Positions 12,901-25,492 of a DNA stretch of 64,000 nt are shown in pieces; position 1 is the first letter of the stretch; every line of letters starts with the position of its first letter. The notes beneath the pieces were generated by a model that saw only the letters and a list, made by a program, of their open reading frames with translations, was not told where the DNA came from and made no database searches. A program made the translations under genes and the position numbers. Source of the stretch: Chlamydoabsidia padenii (taxonomy: Eukaryota; Mucoromycota; Mucoromycetes; Mucorales; Cunninghamellaceae); the NCBI GenBank assembly GCA_025330725.1, contig JAIWND010000002.1, forward strand, positions 1,116,001 to 1,180,000. Direction: 5' to 3'.

Positions 12901-14208
12901 TATAAAGATTATGTAAGTAACGATAGATCATAATCTCCATGTACATACATCATTGTCGCAATAGCTGAGGAATGATTCCATCAATTCAATGTTTCTATAT
13001 ATAAAAAAAGGGATATCAGTATGTATTATCCTGCCCGCTATTTTCCTTTACAGTACCTTTTCCCCCGCGCCATGTATGAGTAGAATGCCTTCTTTTCTTT
13101 TTCATCCAAAGACATGAAAACAGTGACAAGTCGTTCAGTTCTTGCGGCATCATCCAAGTTTTCCGGGAATATGTATTTTTGGAGGGTTTCGTCCAGTGCA
13201 ATACTGGTAAATAAAGTGTGACATATAGTTAAAACCTGATTTATGTAATCCATAGCTTTGTCTTTTAGGACTTACTCAAGCCGGCGATTACCAACAAAGA
13301 GACAATGGAATAGATCCTGAGGAATTCGACCAAACTTTTTCATGACCTTTGGTTCGTTTCTATACAAGGCAATGTTATATGATTAGTCTTGACCTACCAC
13401 CAATTATGTATTCACTTTACTCTTTTCTTGATAATGACTTACAATTGAGAGTAGACTTGGTTATAGATTCCACCAACAGCGTCCATGGCTGCCTTTTGTA
13501 CAACATTCTAAAGCATGATAGGATAAAAATGTGAGCATGTTGTATTGTCCCTTTTCCTATTTCCATAATTCGCTTTACCTTGGTATCCTTGCAACGCATC
13601 GATAGTTCCTTCAGTACATTTGGTGACATATAACCTACAATAGTTTTGATATTTATACTGCCAATCAAATTGCAGAGAGAAGTCCGCACCTTTTCATCAG
13701 GATCCCGTAATAGTATAGCTAAACACTCTATAGTTGTAAAAGATCATCGAGTTAATATCATGCATAATAGATAGACACAAACTACCATTATATACCGTTT
13801 ATATCATTAGCAGCAATATCAGGATGATTATGATAGATCAAACAAGCTATTTCCGCCCAAGAAGCACGAATAGTACCAGACTTGTCCAATCTTCTTTCCA
13901 ACCAAGATTTCCAAACACCAGGATATTGACGAAACAGAGCCGATGATTTTTCAGTAAACATGTTTCCAATCGTTTCCATCGCCAGTTTCCGCACTTCTAG
14001 TTCATCAAGAGTCAATTCTTCTTGTAGTTGAGGAATGACGTTCAATAGCAAGGACGGCATCACAAAATAGATCTTTTGAATCCAAACATGCACCCTTTTC
14101 AAATCATCCATCCCATCTTCACCAGTATGACTGACAGTCATCAACGTTTCCGTAAAGTACTAGTAGCAATTAAAGAAAAAGTCAGTCAGTATTTTTGTAT
14201 TCCCCTCC

Positions 14209-14257
<49 letters not shown>

Positions 14258-15083
14258 TGGCAAACTCGTCGTTGAAGGACATCAGGAGTCATACGGCAAA
14301 GGTCAACAGCCATAGCATGTCTTGTGTTTGTCAGTCTATCATCGCACGCCAAGTGTTCTAATAGAATTTCCACACTTTCTTGAGAGAGAGGGACTTCGTC
14401 CACCAACTGGGCCAAGATATCTGTCAGGCACACCTGGACGTTTTGAGGTAGTCGTTTTTCAATAATGTCGAATGATTGGTTAAAGAGTTGGGTCATCATA
14501 TCATCGGCACCTTCCAAATCAGCCATGATTAGAATACTTTTGACGGTAGACAAGCTTTCCAAGAGATAGAATTGATATTGAAAGTCGACCTTGTTGTTTT
14601 TATCCATATCACCTAATTGAGAGATAAAAGACTCGAAAACGAGCTGAGCAAGTAGTGCCACTCTTGTTAGTATCCAGTTACAGGTTATTTCCTCTTTTTC
14701 TTATTTTTGGTTTACATTACCTTTAATTCGGTTTCGTTGTAAGGAGGATCGGGGGCGTGTAGGCGTAAAACGTCAGCAATGCAGCAAGCTGCTAAGGCAG
14801 ACACCGTTGAGTTCTTGTGTTGTAAAATTCGTTTGTTGATTAGATCCTTTGATATGGTTGCCAATGATGATGTATCCACGTTCATTTGTTCAAAGGATTG
14901 AAGTTCCTTGTGTAAGGTCTAGTAGTCAAAAGAAAGAAGGAGAGAGAGAGGGGGGGGTTAGAAGTTGCGGCATAAGTGGTTTATTGTACATACCTCTAGC
15001 CTTTGCTTCAAAACATCGATTTTAATAGGTTTGGATCCAACCAAAGGTTCGTTGAATTGTAAGGACGGAAGATCAATATCCAT
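9980..15083 (-). CDS. PDS5: PDS5, sister-chromatid cohesion regulator
   Basis: More than fifteen exons read on the minus strand from ATG at 15083 to TAA at 9980, coding roughly 1,200 residues of HEAT-type helices. Diagnostic blocks near the N-terminus are VLKQRLETLHKELQ, ALAACCIADVLRLHAPDPPY, and QFYLLESLSTVKSILIM. Exon 1 (14994-15083) and exon 2 (14721-14918) are clear. The last two exons read ILCELAALLLERR...ALEQTYISDDLATKIR and end in a short basic tail (TSSKRTKRA). Pds5 binds cohesin and controls its loading, acetylation and release. No long AT-hook tail like vertebrate PDS5 is seen. The third intron starts GT followed by about 44 A on the sense strand. The promoter holds AGCGGCGCTTGAAA at 15181, about 100 bp upstream. 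Confidence 0.92.
14211..14254. repeat. Poly(T) run, poly(A) at the start of a PDS5 intron
   Basis: About 44 T on the plus strand, directly beside the donor of a PDS5 intron. Confidence 0.95.
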
Positions 15084-15820
15084 GAATTAATGTTTTAGGA
15101 GAGAAAGAAGTAAAGATAATATTGAATTCGTGTCGCGCATCTTTTTGACCCACTTCGCCCATCAAAAAAAAAAACAATGAAGCGGCGCTTGAAATAGCAA
15201 ACTCGAGAACCTCTCCTTTCAAGGGGCACAAGAAATTGATTGGCTCAACCCGACCAACAGGATGACTGTTCTTGTAAAGATTGTCCCACAACTGGAGCAT
15301 TTTACAAAAAGGTATAAATATAACCCATAAAACAACTAAATGGTTTTTTTCCTCATTCTTGTGCTCGGGCATAACCATGCAAGTGAGGTCTCGACTGATG
15401 CTGGTTTATTGCTGGTTGAAAACTATAACCAATACCCGTCTATTCATCCTCATGGGTGTATAGCAATTTTTTGCGACCCTCTGTGGTCTCCATCATTCAC
15501 AATAAAAAAATGAAAATGAATACTGGTATCCATCATCATCAAGAAAAATATTTTCTTTAAGTTTTCAAATTCCGATTGGATTACTAATTTAGATTGCCTT
15601 CAGGGTCACACAACAGAGCGGGTCAAGCCATGCACTCTCCTGTTGTTGGATGACATCTAGGTAATTTGGGACAATTGAATAAAAAGATGAATTCTTTATT
15701 TGTAACATGATAAAATGGGAATACTATATGTAATAATGTTTATGTTAAATAAAAGGGGGGGAGGAGGAGACTATATACTAGGGAGAAAGAGTGCCAGTGT
15801 GTTGTAGTATGGTGATCGTT
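15084..15820. other. Intergenic, PDS5 promoter and TAF7 3' flank
   Basis: The PDS5-proximal part has GTCGCGC near 15131 and AGCGGCGCTTGAAA at 15181-15194. A further TTTTCAAATTCCG is at 15562. TAF7 poly(A) signals probably lie near 15740 (AATAAA as TTTATT on plus). No extra gene is supported. Confidence 0.5.
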
Positions 15821-16151
15821 TCATTTGCGCATTTCCGCCAAGTGAGCTTGTTTGAGAGCCAATTCTTTTTTTAAGCTTTCGACACTTGTTTCGAATCGTT
15901 TCTACACACATGTTCATCAATTGAATCGAATTAGTTACACACCATAGTGATCATTTTATCCTTTGTTCCTTTTACCTTTAGCATAGCATTAGGTGCTGTT
16001 TCAACATCCTTCTTCTTTCGTTCAATGGCCTGTTCGATTTCATCAATTTCTTGTTGTTTTTGTTCTATAAAAAGAAAAAGTGGATGTAAGCATATCAACG
16101 ATGGGAGGGAAGGAAGAAAGAAAACTTGCCTATTTCACCAGTTTGGCCAGT

Positions 16152-16184
<33 letters not shown>

Positions 16185-17368
16185 GCTATCTTCACTATCT
16201 TCTTCTTCGTCTTCGTCTTCATCATCCCCATCGTCGTCGTCATCGTCGTTAGCCCCATCATTATCGTCATCGTCATTATCATCGATTTCGTCCAGTCCTT
16301 CCACAATTGCCGCCATCATATCTGCATCGCTATCAGAATCATCCCGCCCACTACCAATATCTTGAGTTCCAGTGTCAGATTCCATTTCCATTTCTTCCCG
16401 TCCATCAAATACTTCTGTAAAATAAAAGTGAGCATGTTAGTTCCTTTATTTATGTTTGATTCCATTTGATCCGGTTGTTGTTATTATTATTATTTTACCA
16501 TAAGACACATCTTCAGCTGTTGCATCGACTTCCAAGAGTCGTTCTACTTCCCGTTCCACTTCTTCGATGGCCTATATAGAGGGTAAAGATGAGTTGATAG
16601 ATGGATGAGATATTCTTATCTTGTACTTACCCTTTTTGATAATTTCTTTCTGAATCGTCGTTTTCGTACATACTTTAATGGTGGTGTTAGACCATGTGGG
16701 TACATGTATGGATCAGTCTGGTGTCGTCCGTTTACTTGTTGAGTCATTGGCGTGTCCAAAGTTGCACCGTCCACTACAAGCATCTAGATTGTCAAATAAT
16801 AAAAAGTAAGTAACAGTCATCCTTTTTTTTTTTTTTTTTTTTCAGTCCAACAGTAATCAATTGTTTCTTTTTTACCTGTGATATATCCGCGATCTTGTAA
16901 AATTGTTTCTTGTCCAAAGTCTTTTGTGATTCGATAATAGTCGGTAAATCCACCAAAGTGAGATCATGTCGTTGTCCATCAAAGTAAAAGTAACCACGCC
17001 TATTATCTAATATCAATAGGATGAGTAAGAGACAGCAGTTAGGTCTATCTAGTTTGTTTACCTTTAAAGTTTAGCTTGATATCTTCTGGTATTTCCCGTT
17101 TCTTGACATATTCATGAAGTTTATCACACATTTCACCTTCAGGAAGGCGCAAAATCAAGTGTTCTTCTATAGTTGGTTCCGGTTCTTCTTCATCTTCAGA
17201 CCCCATTCCTGCCACTGTAGAGTATCCACCTTCCTTGGCAGTTAGTTTGATTTTAATGGGTTTATCCTTGTTTGGTTGGTTAGTCGACTTTGGCATTTTG
17301 CTTCGTTTGATCTTGACCTTAACCTTTGGCGTTTTAGGTTCTCCATCCTCGATTTTAATGTTTTCCAT
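15821..17368 (-). CDS. TAF7: TAF7, TFIID subunit
   Basis: About seven exons, roughly 370 residues. Exon 1 (about 17062-17368) holds the TAFII55 N-terminal signature (HLILRLPEGEMCDKLHEYV, EDIKLNFKG) and exon 2 continues GYFYFDGQRHDLTLVDLPTIIESQKT. A later exon contains PMTQQVNGRHQTDPYMYPHGLTPPL, which is the conserved segment of the domain. Then comes a long Asp/Glu-rich region (about 16130-16400) and a C-terminal coiled coil ending KKELALKQAHLAEMRK. TAF7 binds TAF1 in TFIID and restrains its activity before promoter escape. Divergent with the CENP-K gene over 196 bp. The acidic tract is coded by repeated GAT/GAC triplets and is likely length-variable. Confidence 0.94.
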
Positions 17369-17564
17369 GTTGGTTTTTGTTGTTGTGGCAATGGTGAAGA
17401 GACTGGTATAATAAATAATTCAAGTAAGGTTAACAAAACGAAAGAAAGAGGGAAAGAGAAGACTCGCACCCACTTTTTTAAATGTCGGCCTTTGAAAATA
17501 ATTTTTTGAATGAAATCCTTTTTTTCTGGCGGGGGGGGGACATCTCTTTCCCTTTAACGAAACG
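17369..17564. promoter_or_regulatory. Shared divergent promoter, TAF7 / CENP-K
   Basis: Only 196 bp separate the two start codons. It contains two TTTGAA elements (near 17490 and 17504) and a CTGGCGGGGG stretch at about 17526, close to the CENP-K start. Confidence 0.6.
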
Positions 17565-18667
17565 ATGAATCTCCAAGATCGCCTAAAGTCCTTGGCACTA
17601 AAGGCAGCATTCGACTTTGATACGATAGCAGCAAAAGAACCTGATATAATCGGCGAAGATGATGACAGTTTACGAAACCACGACTTGGATCAAGCCCTGG
17701 CTATACAAAAAGCGGAACGTGATAACTTGTGGAAAGTACTCTACGAAGTAAGTCGATTTGCATATCCATATTGATCACATCTCATCGCGTTATTACCTGT
17801 ATTTTTTAGCTAGAAGAACAACAACGTGAAATGAAGGTGACCCATGTGTTTGATGAAGCTCTGACACCCGAAAGAAAGGTAAGCCATTATCAACTAGGGA
17901 ATGCAAATTATCTAACCTCATTGTTACTTCTTTCTGATATGACTATGCTTAGCGCCTCGCTACCCTACTGTATGAAGAACAAGAACTAGCTCAAGAACTT
18001 GAAAAGCAAGAAAATGGTAAGAGTCTATTGAAGAAGACTACGTATGACTGATACTTTTTTTGTTTATACTTTAACAGAGGTGCACCTCTTGAATCCGGAC
18101 AATGGTGATCTGCTGGCTGATCTACAATTCCGTCAACGGTTACAAACTTTGGTGAAGGAGATGGGACAACTGGTAAACTTCCTTAAAGCAGAGCTTAATG
18201 AAGCCAGATCACTTTATCAACAAGAAGTTCGGGTGGTGGACGAATGCGCACAAGTAAAAGCAGCCCTGACATCGAAAATACATGAAGTCGAAACTTCTAA
18301 TGGTCCTTCTGTAGTACCGTAAGTAATCATAATAATCATAATAGTAAAATATTGGGAATCTTCAGACTAACATGTCGACTTTGTCTCATATAGGACTACT
18401 AGAACCAATTTGATAAAAGCACGGCAGGATTACAAAGCCATCATGGGCTACTTGGTGGACTTTTTGACCGAGTTCTACCCTCCTCATTTGAATGATGTAA
18501 GTATATAATTCAAAAACGACAATGGATGACTTACTTTATGCTTCTATCACTTTTTTTTTTTTAGAACGTGGAACTGACCGCCGATTTTACCCTTGATAAT
18601 CAATGCACACTGAAGACAATATTGGAAGTAAGTCTCAACAAGACACTGATTGTGCCAGTGAACTAAC

Positions 18668-18711
<44 letters not shown>

Positions 18712-18887
18712 AGGATCTGGTGAATCGAGCATTTGGCAACCCTTCGAACCCATACATTAAACTGGTGGATGGTACTTACTGGTCACCTTATATTGAAACC
18801 TTGATAAAAGGTGGCATTGCGGAACGCGATCCTCATAACCCGAAACGGATTCGTTTGGTGGACTTTAGATTACATATATCCGATTGA
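17565..18887 (+). CDS. CENPK: CENP-K (Sim4), inner kinetochore CCAN subunit
   Basis: Seven exons (17565-17747, 17810-17878, 17953-18016, 18078-18318, 18394-18496, 18565-18627, 18714-18887) give 298 residues, close to vertebrate CENP-K. The N-terminal two thirds is coiled coil (LEEQQREMK, YEEQELAQELEKQE, LVKEMGQLVNFLKAEL). The C-terminus carries the family signature: LVDFLTEFYPP, then LVNRAFGNPSNPYIKL, YWSPYIETLIKGGIA and HNPKRIRLVDF. CENP-K is part of the CENP-H/I/K group that ties centromeric chromatin to microtubule-binding complexes. Intron 6 carries a T run that switches directly to an A run. Confidence 0.9.
18669..18709. repeat. T run joined to A run inside a CENP-K intron
   Basis: About 12 T then about 29 A with no spacer, a self-complementary tract. 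Confidence 0.85.
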
Positions 18888-19455
18888 TATGTATAGTGGT
18901 GTAATTGTGTAGATATTAGTTGTTTCCCCCCTCCCTTCTTCCTCTTTTGATATAATTATACATAACTCTTAAATTTATATTCCCTTTTCTTAATCAACAC
19001 TTTTTACTAATAAAATATGATTATCTACTGTACCATGTCTTTTATTGTTTATACTATCATACTGTACCCTTTTTGTGATGCCTTGGATATGATAGATGAT
19101 TAGAACGAAGAGCAAAAAAAAAAAAAAAAAAAGTACGATACTTGAGTCGTCTTCTGGTTACACTAACGGTATAGATATTACATATGCCGTCTCCCGTATC
19201 ATGCTATTAACTATGATCGTTTTTGCATGACCGAGTGCAGTTTCAAATTCCGGTATTCAAATCCCGCTTTATCTTGCCCCCACCCCTTTTTATGTTTTTA
19301 TATCGTATGCATTTATCATATCAAAGGATAAACAAAAGTTATTATTAATTTTACAATCAAGATAATGACAACTATTTTTATATAACTATTCTAACCACCT
19401 AATATAAACTATACATTCTATAAAGTAAGATAGATGTTTACTTGAATAGTAAGCA
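18888..19455. other. Intergenic between convergent genes
   Basis: AATAAA-type signals at about 19010, an A run near 19113, and two motif copies side by side (TTTCAAATTCCG at 19241 and TTCAAATCCCGC at 19257). No gene seen. Confidence 0.5.
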
Positions 19456-21766
19456 TTATCGAGATTTCCAGTGTTCTTTCCTTCGCTTTGGTGATGGACT
19501 TTTGGATCGATGGCGGTAATGACGATGTCGAGGAGATCTGGACCGATGGCGATGGTGTCGAGGCGATCTTGATCGGGACCTGGATCGATGGTGTCGAGGA
19601 GATCTTGATCGGGACCTGGATCGATTGCTTCGACGGTATCTGTCATCATGGCGTGAAGATTTCCTTGTTGATCGATGGTGACGGTCTGGTGAGTGATAAC
19701 TATGTTGTCTGCTGGCCACACGCGACGATGATGACCGGTTGGTTTCTGGTGAGGGCGACCGAGAGGATGGAGGGGATCGGTACCGAGGTGTGGATGTTGT
19801 TTTTGTTGTTGCTGCTGGAGGTTGGGTGATAGACGTTATAATAGGGCCAAAAGATTCGAATCCGTTCCGTTCCTTGGCATATTGTTCGATTCCTTCAATT
19901 TGTCGTTCTTGTTCCTTTTGAAGTTTGATCGTTTCATCTGATTGAACTAACAGTTTAAAAGAAGAGATGAGTTATTTCTTTTTTTGTCTTTATACCGTAC
20001 TTACTTGTTTTTTCCAATCCTGCTCTCATTTTCATCTTGAGTTTTTCCATAGGCGTCAGCTTTCTTTCGGCTGTTGATCCTGATTGGGTGGAGGAGTTAC
20101 TGGTTGAGGCAGATTTCGTGCTGGATGCAGGACTAATGCTATAAGATATAAACAAGTGTATTAGTGACCCCCCCCCCTTTTTTTTTTCCTTGTTCTTGTT
20201 TCTTTTACCTTGATTGATCATCCTTTCTTTGTTTTGAGGTTTGCCTGTGTGTCAAGTGATCTTCAGGCCCAGAGGTTGATCCGAATTCAATAACAAAGTC
20301 TGACTTTTCATCGGCCGAAGAGTCAAGTTCATCATCGTCAGTCGTACTATCATCATCGTCAGAGTAAGTTTCACCATAAGAAGGACTGGCTCGCCTTGTG
20401 TGTCTTGAGTTTCCATCCACATCCCGACCCAATCTAGAGCCCCGTTTTCGTTTTCTTCGTTTAGATTTCTTCCCTTCTGGTCTAATGTTGCCATCACGAT
20501 TCTACACAAATCCACCCCGTTAGTCACCCCTTTTTAATAATTCTTTGCGATAACTTACTTGTTGTCTGGCCTTGAGATGTTCCAGATCTTCATCACGGTC
20601 CCTTTTGGCCACCCTGAGTAATCTAGCATAGTTCCGTATACCATACTTTTTACCCATGTCGTTCAATATCTGTCGATCGTTTTTTGTCAGTTCGTCCACA
20701 TATTTCAGAATGTCAACCTGTAATCAGACAAAAAGAAAAAAAGTGGGTTAAGGATAACAAAGAGTGATTTACATGGTATGGGATAGTCATGTAGTTATAA
20801 AAATAAAAAAAATAAAAAAGGATATCATTCAGAATGTCGGATTCTTCGGTGGTTTCTTGGTTGTTTGTGCCGTAATCGTATCCAATAGCGTTCGATTTTT
20901 TCTTTCTAGGTGCGGGAGAAGATGATGTTAGATCAAGTCAAAAAGAGAAGAGAGGTTGACTTACCGCGGATTAATCATTTCCATGAGTGCCTTGTGTCGA
21001 TCCAGTAGTTTAATCCATTCGTTTTCCACCGATTCCAATCTATCCTTTTCAGTCACTTTAATAATAAAAATTAAAGTTGGTGTGGATTACTTGTAATGTA
21101 TTTAGGACGAGCACTTACAGTGTAGACGGTCGGCTTCCACCAAGTCACGATACCGTTCAAAGTTGAGTTCTTCTCTATCATCAAAGTCTTCGTCATCAAT
21201 GGTCCCAGTATGTCCAAGTGTTGATGGCGGTATAAAGTCCAAAAGAGATCGCCCATCAAATCTATATCATCAAAGTTCAAAAGAGAGGGTGAGTAGTGGA
21301 AGCATCAAAGTAAAGGGCTGTATTTACCTATCGATTCGGATAGTAGTATCCCCTTGCCATGGCATTCTAGTGATAGAGGGTGTTGAGTGGTCCATTTCAA
21401 TTGACAGGTGTCGGGGACTTACAAATTGTTCATGTTTTCGTGAAAGTAGTATTGTTCACCATTAGGGTAGAGCTTTACATTTGAGCCAATAATACGTAAT
21501 AATTGACGAGGATCACCAATCTTAAACATTATCCCCAACCGGAAATAGTGTGAGTAAGTATCATTGTGGCCATATTTTTCTATTCTTTACCTTGGAGTTG
21601 TAATAAGCACGGCGTCGTTCCGCTCGTTTCTTGTGATCTGCCATCACCTCTTTTATCTATTACCATAAAAACAAACAAAGTTAAAAAGCCATACATTCCA
21701 ATTCCCACACCCTGATCTATCTATCAATATTACCTTTTTGTCATTTGCTTTTGCTTCTTGCCACAT
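19456..21766 (-). CDS. CLASRP/SWAP2-type SR splicing regulator
   Basis: About ten exons, roughly 500 residues. It opens MWQEAKANDKK, then IKEVMADHKKRAERRRAYY, and later MPWQGDTTIRIDR and ELNFERYRDLVEADR, all characteristic of the SWAP N-terminal domain of CLASRP (SFRS16). The middle has an acidic Ser/Asp region, and the C-terminus is a long arginine-serine tail full of RSRSRSPRHH repeats. Animal members bind the CLK4 kinase and affect alternative splicing; nuclear speckle localisation is expected from the RS tail. The tail repeats give spurious ORFs on both strands. An exact function in fungi is not known to me. Confidence 0.9.
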
Positions 21767-21997
21767 TGTGAGGAAGAATGGAAAGAGAGGTTAGAAAAAG
21801 CTTTGGAAGGATAAAACATAATTTAAAGACCGTCTTTTTAAAAATAAAACCCCGCCTTGTCCCCTGAATCTACAACATCCAAATATGTTCCTGTTAGTTG
21901 ATCCCCATGTTTTATATATATATATATATATATATAAGTGCCAATGTTTTATTCAACAGCTATAATATACTATTAAAAGACAAAAAACAATCGGTAT

Positions 21998-22637
21998 CTA
22001 ATTTGATCGAATAGCGGCCACCCAATCCTTGATTTGTTCTTCAGTGGAGCATTCGCTCATCCAAGCAATCACAGCGAGGACCGGCTGCAACTTGATTTGA
22101 CCACATTCATTACCTACATGGGCAAAATTAAGTTTCCAAAGATTATCTTTGGAAGACCAGTGACCTTCCACATTAGTATAGGTACCCGTCAGCCCATTGT
22201 CAATCGCCAACTTCAACAGTGTTTCGCATGATACCCGAGGTCTACCCATCTACCCATATAAAAATTATTAGTCGGATGGTGTTAGTTGTTTCTATTATTA
22301 CCTTGGATCCGTTTGCAAAGATTTTGGTTTCCAGGTACCTGTTGTATTCATTCATGTCGCTGTACATACAACAGGCTTTCTTTGCCCAGGGGAACGCGAT
22401 CCTTCCTTGTTACTCGAGTCTTCTTGATCAATTTCAAGAACTCAAGGAGCCAAACATCAGTAAAGGCTTCCTTCACGGTTCATACCATAAAAACAAAATC
22501 GAGGTTTTAAAAAGTGTTGATCAATGCTATATATTTTTTATTTACCTTTCACAGTGTAAACAATGTGATTCTTCGCCTGAAGAAGGATGGTGGCAGTATT
22601 TACATTTAACGGACGCTTCCCGTATCTTTATCGGCAT
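21998..22637 (-). CDS. Unrecognised small protein, possible zinc ribbon
   Basis: A model with exons 22546-22637, 22302-22401 and 21998-22249 is in frame and gives about 147 residues. Exon 1 has two CxxC pairs (CKYC and CLHC, 12 residues apart), which suggests zinc binding. The last exon is solid coding sequence, with GRPRVSCETLLKLAIDNGL and ending KDWVAAIRSN. The joins of the first two exons are uncertain: the segment 22390-22480 is also open in another frame (AFTDVWLLEFLKLIKK), and a PWTFEEEHKFMLW segment lies just upstream at about 22640-22680. I do not recognise the family. It may be a mis-modelled or decaying gene. Confidence 0.35.
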
Positions 22638-22855
22638 TTACCAAAGCATGAACTTGTGTTCTTCTTCAAAAGTCCATGGTTTGTAGCTTGAATGCTATTA
22701 AAATGACAAAACAAGAGAATTATTAACAAGCGGTTCCATATAAGCCATTATTGTCCAGTTACCAGAATGGGTTTATTTTTATTTTTTTATTTTTTTAGAA
22801 TCCATTGGTTAATTAATTAATGAGAAGAAGAGGAAGAGAAAAAAAAATACATCTT

Positions 22856-25492
22856 TTATTGGACAAATTGAATAAAGTTAGTGGCAACATATCCAGGCTG
22901 TGTCGATAAAGTTTCGGAAGCATCATCCCAGAGATAAGCCAAACACCAAGAATCATTTTCTACTCGTACAACAGCAAGCCAGTTTCCTTGGAAGAAGTTG
23001 AGGTAGCCATCAGGTGCTTGACGATCATAAAGTGCACGAGCTAAAAACGTCAAATAAAGGGGGAAAGGTTAGTATGTGATGTCTGATTCAAAGCCCGCTT
23101 TTTTTCTATTTTGTCAGTTGATCCTTACCCCATTGAATACCTTCTTGCATTGGTGGTGGAACACCTTGATCGACCTGTTTGGAGAATTCTTGCTGAGTTG
23201 TGTCTTTTGTTGAGGAATAGTGCTGCTGAAGCTGCATATACATGGAAGGTTGTTGTTCTGTGTAACGATTATCGAGCACGTTAGGCGCTTGTTGAGATGA
23301 TCGAGACGCTGTGGTTGTACTTGTTGTTGCCAAACCACCAGTAGAATGAGATTGCTGATTTATATCCAATGCTGATTCCTGTGAGTTGTCATTCTTTTTG
23401 TTGTTCCCTGGTGTAGCTTCATAAACCCCTAATTCTTCCAATAGTTCCTTGATAGATAGATCAAATGCTTCGTCCACCTTCTTGTTCTTCTTGAGAGAGG
23501 TATGCCGAGACTTGTTGAGAAGAGGTGTATCTTTGGTGTGATCATATTGTCCAAATCGATTTGACTTTTGCTTGTTATCCACTTCAAAGACATTGTTACC
23601 AATAGCAAATACCACCTTTGCCCGAGGGTCGATTTCCACGTCATCCTCCTGATCAATATCGTCATCTTCTTTGCTACTACTGCTGCTGTCAATTAGGCGG
23701 GATACAGATGGTGTCATTCTCTTGTCGGTGTGTTTGATGGTGCTGGAAGGAGTAATGTCGTAACCTGGCTGCTTTCTGTTGATTTCCTTTTTAGTGATGG
23801 CGGGTAGTTGTTTAGCAATGCGTTGTTGTGGAGCTTGTCGTACGCTGGTTGAACGATGTCCGCCAGTGATATTGGATGAGATGTCAGTGGAATGAGGATG
23901 CTTGTATGAATGCCGGCTTGATGGTTTGTCGTTGACTGATCCTCCATTTTCCTGGGACTCGTCTGAGGGTGATGTTTTGGTGGGTTCAATGGTGGTTGCT
24001 GTTTTGCCAATGGTAGGAAACTGAGCGATGTGATAGGTTGGTAATGTTTTGGCAGGATCATCCATATAGTGTACATAGACAGGAGGATCTATTGACATTC
24101 AAGAAGATGAGTGAGTTAATCATATAGTATGGTTGTTTATATGTATATCTTACCGGGTATCAATGCACCAGTTCCTTTTTCGTCAATAAAGATGGCGATA
24201 TCTTTCTTGGGGTCACATTGATCCAATGAATTCCAAAAGCGTTCGTAAGACTAGAAACAAGGAAGATGAGATGGTGTTAGTATGATTGCTCCCAGTATAA
24301 TAGATTCACATTTACCTCTTGATCATGACTAGTGGCGGTGGATAGTATGTTGACATACACACTAAAACTGTGATGCATGAATTCCACCCGTTTTTCTTCC
24401 ATTTCTTGATATTTCTATAGGATAATAAAAAGAGTGAGTAATTTCAGTTCACCCATTTTATATACAATCACTTACGTCGCAAGCATATTTCCATTCATTA
24501 TTCCAAATAGTTGTTGCATCTGCTAATTTTGCGCAAGCACTTTTGTATTCTTGTTCAAACACACCAATATCGTGAGTACATTTATCGAGCTTTTGTCGCA
24601 GTCGATCCGCTTCCCGAAACCCCGCAGTTGTGAGTTGTCCTTCATATGAGATTTGTTTGACACATTCGGATTCGTATTTTTCCTTTGCCTACAAAAAGAA
24701 AAAGATTATTATTTTATATCATCCTTTGGTTTGACTTGCCTTTGCCACGTGTGCAGTATGTAGTTGTTTATTTCGATGAGCCTTATCCACGCTTGTTTGC
24801 ACCTATTGTTCGGAAAAGTGGTGGATTAGACAAATGTATCAACAGCAAAGGTAAATGATACTTACCAATTTCCTTGTATCCTTTTGATCCAATATAAAAT
24901 TATCCAGTCGTAGTTCAAGATTGACTTTAATTTTTTGTGCCAGTTCAATATTAGCTTGAGCTGTCATTTCAAGTTCCCTATAAGCAGAAGTCAACAATAC
25001 CCCAAGTGTTCTAACGAATATATCATATCAATATAATCAAGTTAGTAACGATTCCCGTTTGAACCATGACCTTTTAAATTGACACTACTTGCCCAGTTTC
25101 ATCACGACCAAGATCATTCTTCAAGTGTTTCATTAGCTTTTTTCCAAATTCTTCATGAAGTGAAGATCTATAGGGTATAAAAAAGAAGGGGAATTGTGTG
25201 AGTACTACCAAACGCGTTTTGCACTCCCAGCCCTTTATTTCCATCACTGCACTTTACCTAGCTGTATAGAATGCTTTCAAGTCATCAAAAGTCTTTTTAG
25301 AGTTGGCCATTTTAGCAGTGAGTATAGTGTAACCCGCATCGTCCTTTCCCTGTTGAATGTAAAAAAAAAAAAAAAGTAAAGGAAGGTGGTAGTTAAAGTA
25401 AAAGATCAGTATGCATCCATCGTGTTTGTTTTATGCTTACGCACCCAAAAGTTGTTGGCAAAGGATTTTGGGACTGGTATAACTTCAGTCAT
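22856..25492 (-). CDS. F-BAR and SH3 protein (Cdc15/Imp2/Hof1/PSTPIP type)
   Basis: About nine exons, roughly 700 residues. It starts MTEVIPVPKSFANNFW, followed by the F-BAR helices (KTFDDLKAFYTA, SSLHEEFGKKLMKHLK, then long charged helices to YERFWNSLDQCDP). A long disordered Ser/Thr/Gln-rich linker (about 23106-24098) includes the basic patch SLKKNKK. The final exon is an SH3 domain starting ARALYD and ending PGYVATNFIQFVQ. This order is typical of fungal cytokinetic-ring F-BAR scaffolds, which bind membrane and recruit formins. The promoter has CGGGCGAAAA at 25561 and TTCAAGCGGCG at 25602, an E2F-like and a CHR-like element within 120 bp of the start. Confidence 0.88.

Noticed and set aside
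16126..16391. Long Ser or Asp open frames on both strands
   Set aside because: They are mirror readings of the acidic repeat in TAF7; only the minus frame joins with the conserved TAF7 exons.
19488..19829. Plus-strand frame of 113 residues rich in Trp, Asp and Gly
   Set aside because: It is the antisense of the arginine-serine tail of the CLASRP-type gene.
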